Shown here: positions 61,501 through 64,000 of the stretch, one piece after another | Numbering within the stretch: the first letter of the stretch is position 1 | How the letters are laid out: every line of letters starts with the position of its first letter | NCBI GenBank assembly: GCA_944321365.1 | Contig: CALULA010000007.1 | Coordinates: forward strand, 1-64,000 | Length of the DNA: 64,000 nucleotides | Origin: an uncultured Paraprevotella sp. | Lineage (GTDB): Bacteria > Bacteroidota > Bacteroidia > Bacteroidales > Bacteroidaceae | Direction of reading: 5' to 3' | Notes under the pieces: generated by a model | What the model saw: only the letters and a program-made list of their open reading frames with translations | Databases searched by the model: none | What the model was told of the DNA's origin: nothing | Made by a program: the position numbers and the translations under genes

Positions 61501-61737
61501 GAACGTGAGCCGCAAGCCCTTACAATGTTACATAACCGTATGATAGATATGGTTGTGAATATACCAAAGGATCTGACGGTCGGAGAGTTGAGCAATGGCT
61601 ATAAAATTCGTCGTGCCGCTGTGGATTTGAACATTCCGTTGATTACGAACTCTCGCCTGGCAAGTGCCTTTATTCAGGCTTTTTGCCATATAAACATAAA
61701 AGATTTGCCGATTAAGAGCTGGTCGGAATATAAATAA
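58513..61737 (+). CDS. carB: Carbamoyl-phosphate synthase large subunit
   Basis: 1074 aa, full length. Two homologous ATP-grasp halves: [20 protein letters not shown] at the start of the first, [20 protein letters not shown] at the start of the second, with the matching ATP-grasp signatures [21 protein letters not shown] and [21 protein letters not shown]. The last ~140 residues are the MGS-like allosteric domain ([29 protein letters not shown]). It makes carbamoyl phosphate from bicarbonate, ammonia and two ATP, feeding pyrimidine and arginine synthesis. Confidence 0.97.
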   Translation: [1074 protein letters not shown]

Positions 61738-61764
61738 AGAAAAATCCTAAAGAAATATATCGTC

Positions 61765-63342
61765 ATGACATTTGAAAGTCTTGTGGTGCTTCTGACATTG
61801 ATAGGAATGCTGTTTGCATTGGCGAAAGATGTAATGCGTCCCGGAATGATACTTTTTACAGTTACCGTAGTGTTTCTGTGCTTTAACATAATCTCTCCGA
61901 AAGAGATGCTGGAAGGGTTCAGTAACAAAGGTATGATTACTGTTGCTTTGCTCTTTTTGGTAAGTGAAGGCGTACGTCAATCCGGTGCTTTGTCGCAAGT
62001 CATAAGAAAAATTCTCCCACAGGGAAAAACGACTGTATTCAAGGCGCAGTTACGTATGTTACCGTCTATCGCTTTTATTTCAGCGTTCTTGAATAATACA
62101 CCGGTGGTGGTTATTTTTGCTCCTATTATTAAACGCTGGGCAAAATCGGTGAACTTGCCTGCCACAAAGTTCTTGATACCGTTGTCTTATATGACGATAT
62201 TAGGCGGGCTGTGTACATTGATAGGAACATCGACCAACCTTGTTGTGCATGGTATGATGATAGAGGCCGGTTTTGAAGGCTTGGGGATGTTTGATTTGAT
62301 ATGGATCGGTTTGCCTATTACCATAGTTGGTGCTCTTTATATCTTCATTACTTCTAAAAAGCTGTTGCCGGAGGAGCGTGCAGATCAGAATATTTCAGAT
62401 GATGATGTCGAGGAGAATGAGGAACTTCATCCGGTGGAAGTGGTCATCGGACCACGTTTCCCTGGTATCAACAAAACGTTGAAAGAGTTTAACTTCCGTC
62501 GTCATTATGGGGCCGAGGTTCGGGAAATCAAGCGGAATGGTAAGTTGATTTCAAATGGCGTCGGCAAAGAGCCCATGTGTGAAGGAGATACTCTGGTCTT
62601 GATGGCTGATGATTCATTTGTCGCTACATGGGGAGATTCTTCTGTGTTCTTAATGATTGCCAACGGCCGGGATGTAGAGCCTAAAATGAGTTGCAGAAAG
62701 AGAAGTTTTGCTTTGTTCTTGCTGATCTTGATGATTGTGGGAGCTACGGTAGGTGAACTTCCTCTTTTTCAGGAACTATTTCCTGAACTGAAGTTGGATA
62801 TGTTCTTTTTTGCGGCTCTTATTGCGGTACTGATGGCTTGGACCAATATCTTTCCAGCCCGAAAATACACAAAGTATATTTCGTGGGACATACTGATTAC
62901 GATAGCTTGTGCTTTTGCTATCAGTAAAGCAATGACAAATTCCGGTATGGCGGACTTGATAGCTAAGGTGATTATCAATGTCAGTTATTGTTTTGGTCCG
63001 GATAGTGCTGTAGGTCCGTATTTTTTGTTGGGATTGCTTTATTTGATTTCCAATATCATTACTGCATTAATAACAAATAATGCTGCGGCAGCATTAGGAT
63101 TTCCCTTGGCCTTATCCATTGCCAGCCAGTTAGGGGTTAATCCGATGCCTTTCTTTATAGCCATTTGCATATCGGCCTCAGCTGATTTTTCCACTCCGAT
63201 AGGTTATCAGACCAATCTTATAGTACAAGGTATTGGTAACTATAAGTTTATGGATTTTGTCCGTGTAGGATTGCCTCTGAACTTATTATGTCTGGTAGTG
63301 TCTGTGCTGTTGATTCCTCAATTCTGGCCTTTTGAACTTTAA
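61765..63342 (+). CDS. SLC13-family permease, probable sulfate transporter
   Basis: 525-aa membrane protein with about ten or eleven segments arranged as two repeats (LNNTPVVVIFAPIIKRW and TLIGTSTNLVVHG in the first; ITNNAAAALGFPLALSIA and FSTPIGYQTNLIVQG in the second, the CitMHS/SLC13 signature). Between them (about 225-300) lies a TrkA-C (RCK_C) type regulatory domain (HPVEVVIGPRFPGINKTLKE). Located directly before cysC and cysD, it most likely takes up sulfate. The downstream gene starts 10 bp after its stop. Confidence 0.88.
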   Translation: MTFESLVVLLTLIGMLFALAKDVMRPGMILFTVTVVFLCFNIISPKEMLEGFSNKGMITVALLFLVSEGVRQSGALSQVIRKILPQGKTTVFKAQLRMLPSIAFISAFLNNTPVVVIFAPIIKRWAKSVNLPATKFLIPLSYMTILGGLCTLIGTSTNLVVHGMMIEAGFEGLGMFDLIWIGLPITIVGALYIFITSKKLLPEERADQNISDDDVEENEELHPVEVVIGPRFPGINKTLKEFNFRRHYGAEVREIKRNGKLISNGVGKEPMCEGDTLVLMADDSFVATWGDSSVFLMIANGRDVEPKMSCRKRSFALFLLILMIVGATVGELPLFQELFPELKLDMFFFAALIAVLMAWTNIFPARKYTKYISWDILITIACAFAISKAMTNSGMADLIAKVIINVSYCFGPDSAVGPYFLLGLLYLISNIITALITNNAAAALGFPLALSIASQLGVNPMPFFIAICISASADFSTPIGYQTNLIVQGIGNYKFMDFVRVGLPLNLLCLVVSVLLIPQFWPFEL

Positions 63343-63352
63343 TATTGTTTAG

Positions 63353-63949
63353 ATGGAACAAAATCATCATATATATCCGATTTTTGACCGCATGCTGACG
63401 CGGAAAGACAAAGAAGAGCTTTTGGGGCAGCGGGGTGTTATGATATGGTTTACAGGTCTCAGCGGATCCGGAAAAAGTACGATAGCTATTGCTGTAGAAC
63501 GTGAGCTACATCAACGCGGTTTGCTTTGTCGTATCTTGGATGGTGACAACATTCGCAGCGGGATTAACAATAATCTGGGCTTCTCAGAAGCTGATCGCGT
63601 AGAGAATATCCGTCGTATAGCCGAAGTCGGTAAGCTGTTCATAGATACTGGTATTATAACATTAGCGGCTTTTATTAGTCCGAATAATGCGTTGCGTAAG
63701 ATGGCTGCAGAAATCATCGATCCGAGAGATTTTCGTGAAGTTTATGTATCTACGCCTTTGGCTGTATGTGAGCAACGAGACGTGAAAGGACTTTATGCCC
63801 GTGCACGCAGAGGAGAAATAAAAGATTTCACGGGAGTCAGTGCGCCATTTGAAGTGCCGGAACATCCGGCTTTGACATTAGATACTTCCGTATTGTCTCT
63901 TGAAAAATCGGTGGAACAAGTGTTGAATCTTATTTTGAATAGTAAATAA
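63353..63949 (+). CDS. cysC: Adenylyl-sulfate kinase
   Basis: 198 aa. P-loop GLSGSGKST (35-43), then LDGDNIRSGINNNLGFSEAD and FISPNNALRKMA, which are the APS-binding segments. It phosphorylates adenylyl sulfate to PAPS. In Bacteroides this gene normally precedes cysD and cysN, as here. PAPS can serve sulfate reduction or transfer of sulfate groups. Confidence 0.96.
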   Translation: MEQNHHIYPIFDRMLTRKDKEELLGQRGVMIWFTGLSGSGKSTIAIAVERELHQRGLLCRILDGDNIRSGINNNLGFSEADRVENIRRIAEVGKLFIDTGIITLAAFISPNNALRKMAAEIIDPRDFREVYVSTPLAVCEQRDVKGLYARARRGEIKDFTGVSAPFEVPEHPALTLDTSVLSLEKSVEQVLNLILNSK

Positions 63950-63970
63950 TATTTTATTTGTAGACGTATT

Positions 63971-64000
63971 ATGGCTGAATATAAATTAAGTCATTTGCAG
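63971..64000 (+). CDS. cysD: Start of sulfate adenylyltransferase subunit 2 (partial)
   Basis: The window ends after the first ten codons (MAEYKLSHLQ), which match the beginning of CysD proteins in Bacteroidota. Position right after cysC supports the call. CysD with CysN makes adenylyl sulfate from ATP and sulfate. The gene continues past the right edge. Confidence 0.8.
   Translation, partial: MAEYKLSHLQ

Overview
The window is chromosomal DNA from a Bacteroidaceae gut bacterium (Bacteroides or Phocaeicola). The evidence is the Bacteroidota promoter pattern (TTTG near -33, TAnnTTTG near -7) ahead of many genes, an invertible-promoter/UpxY-type capsule locus, a class III fructose bisphosphatase, NspC, a PCMD-domain protein and a CysC/CysD pair. 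I cannot name the species from sequence alone.

Bases 1-7530 form a phase-variation and regulation module. A tyrosine recombinase (521-1738) is followed by a 159-bp segment bounded by perfect 25-bp inverted repeats (1768-1792 and 1952-1976). The segment carries one Bacteroidota-type promoter, which points right, towards the capsule genes, in this read (ON). A ~400-nt leader with a tiny ORF and a 12-bp stem leads to an unusually long (507 aa) UpxY/NusG-like protein. After it come an unrecognised 373-aa protein, a second tyrosine recombinase that has lost its catalytic tyrosine, and two small overlapping genes (zinc ribbon, acidic protein). About 1 kb of decayed, repeat-bearing DNA follows.

Bases 7533-24786 are a capsule/surface glycan locus on the + strand: a Wzx flippase, two O-acyltransferases, an iron-sulfur F420-hydrogenase-beta-like protein, two pyruvyl transferase-family proteins, a Wzy-like polymerase, six glycosyltransferases (four GT-B, two GT2) and a radical SAM/SPASM protein. 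Many of the genes overlap by a few bases. The locus is a mosaic: 11.1-17.0 kb is very AT-rich, while the radical SAM gene and the 5' part of the last glycosyltransferase are GC-rich. A truncated DUF4143-type gene and a GT4 gene fragment form a scar at 19.1-20.1 kb. Three 8-G runs lie inside reading frames of this locus. No initiating sugar-phosphate transferase, export genes or sugar-nucleotide synthesis genes are seen here.

Bases 25.1-49.0 kb are mostly core genes: an ECF sigma factor, MltG, a GH51 arabinofuranosidase, RlmH, a Pmp3-like peptide, a FabK/nitronate monooxygenase-like enzyme, an MBL-fold protein, an HU-like protein, NadC, an M23 peptidase, a C69 dipeptidase, a phosphohexomutase, NudC, a flavodiiron protein, a DnaJ/CbpA-like protein, a 5'-nucleotidase-like enzyme, class III FBPase, an outer-membrane barrel, a PCMD protein and NspC. 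A tRNA cluster follows (Gly-GCC, Leu-CAG, Leu-GAG; 49144-49435).

Bases 49.6-64.0 kb hold a BASS transporter, two unrecognised proteins, a D-2-hydroxyacid dehydrogenase, a GH28-like beta-helix enzyme, and the closely spaced run of a PurF-like amidotransferase, carA, carB, an SLC13 permease, cysC and the start of cysD. This run links glutamine-dependent nucleotide synthesis to sulfate uptake and activation. Short 21-22-bp tandem repeats occur in three intergenic regions (28.5, 31.4 and 51.5 kb).
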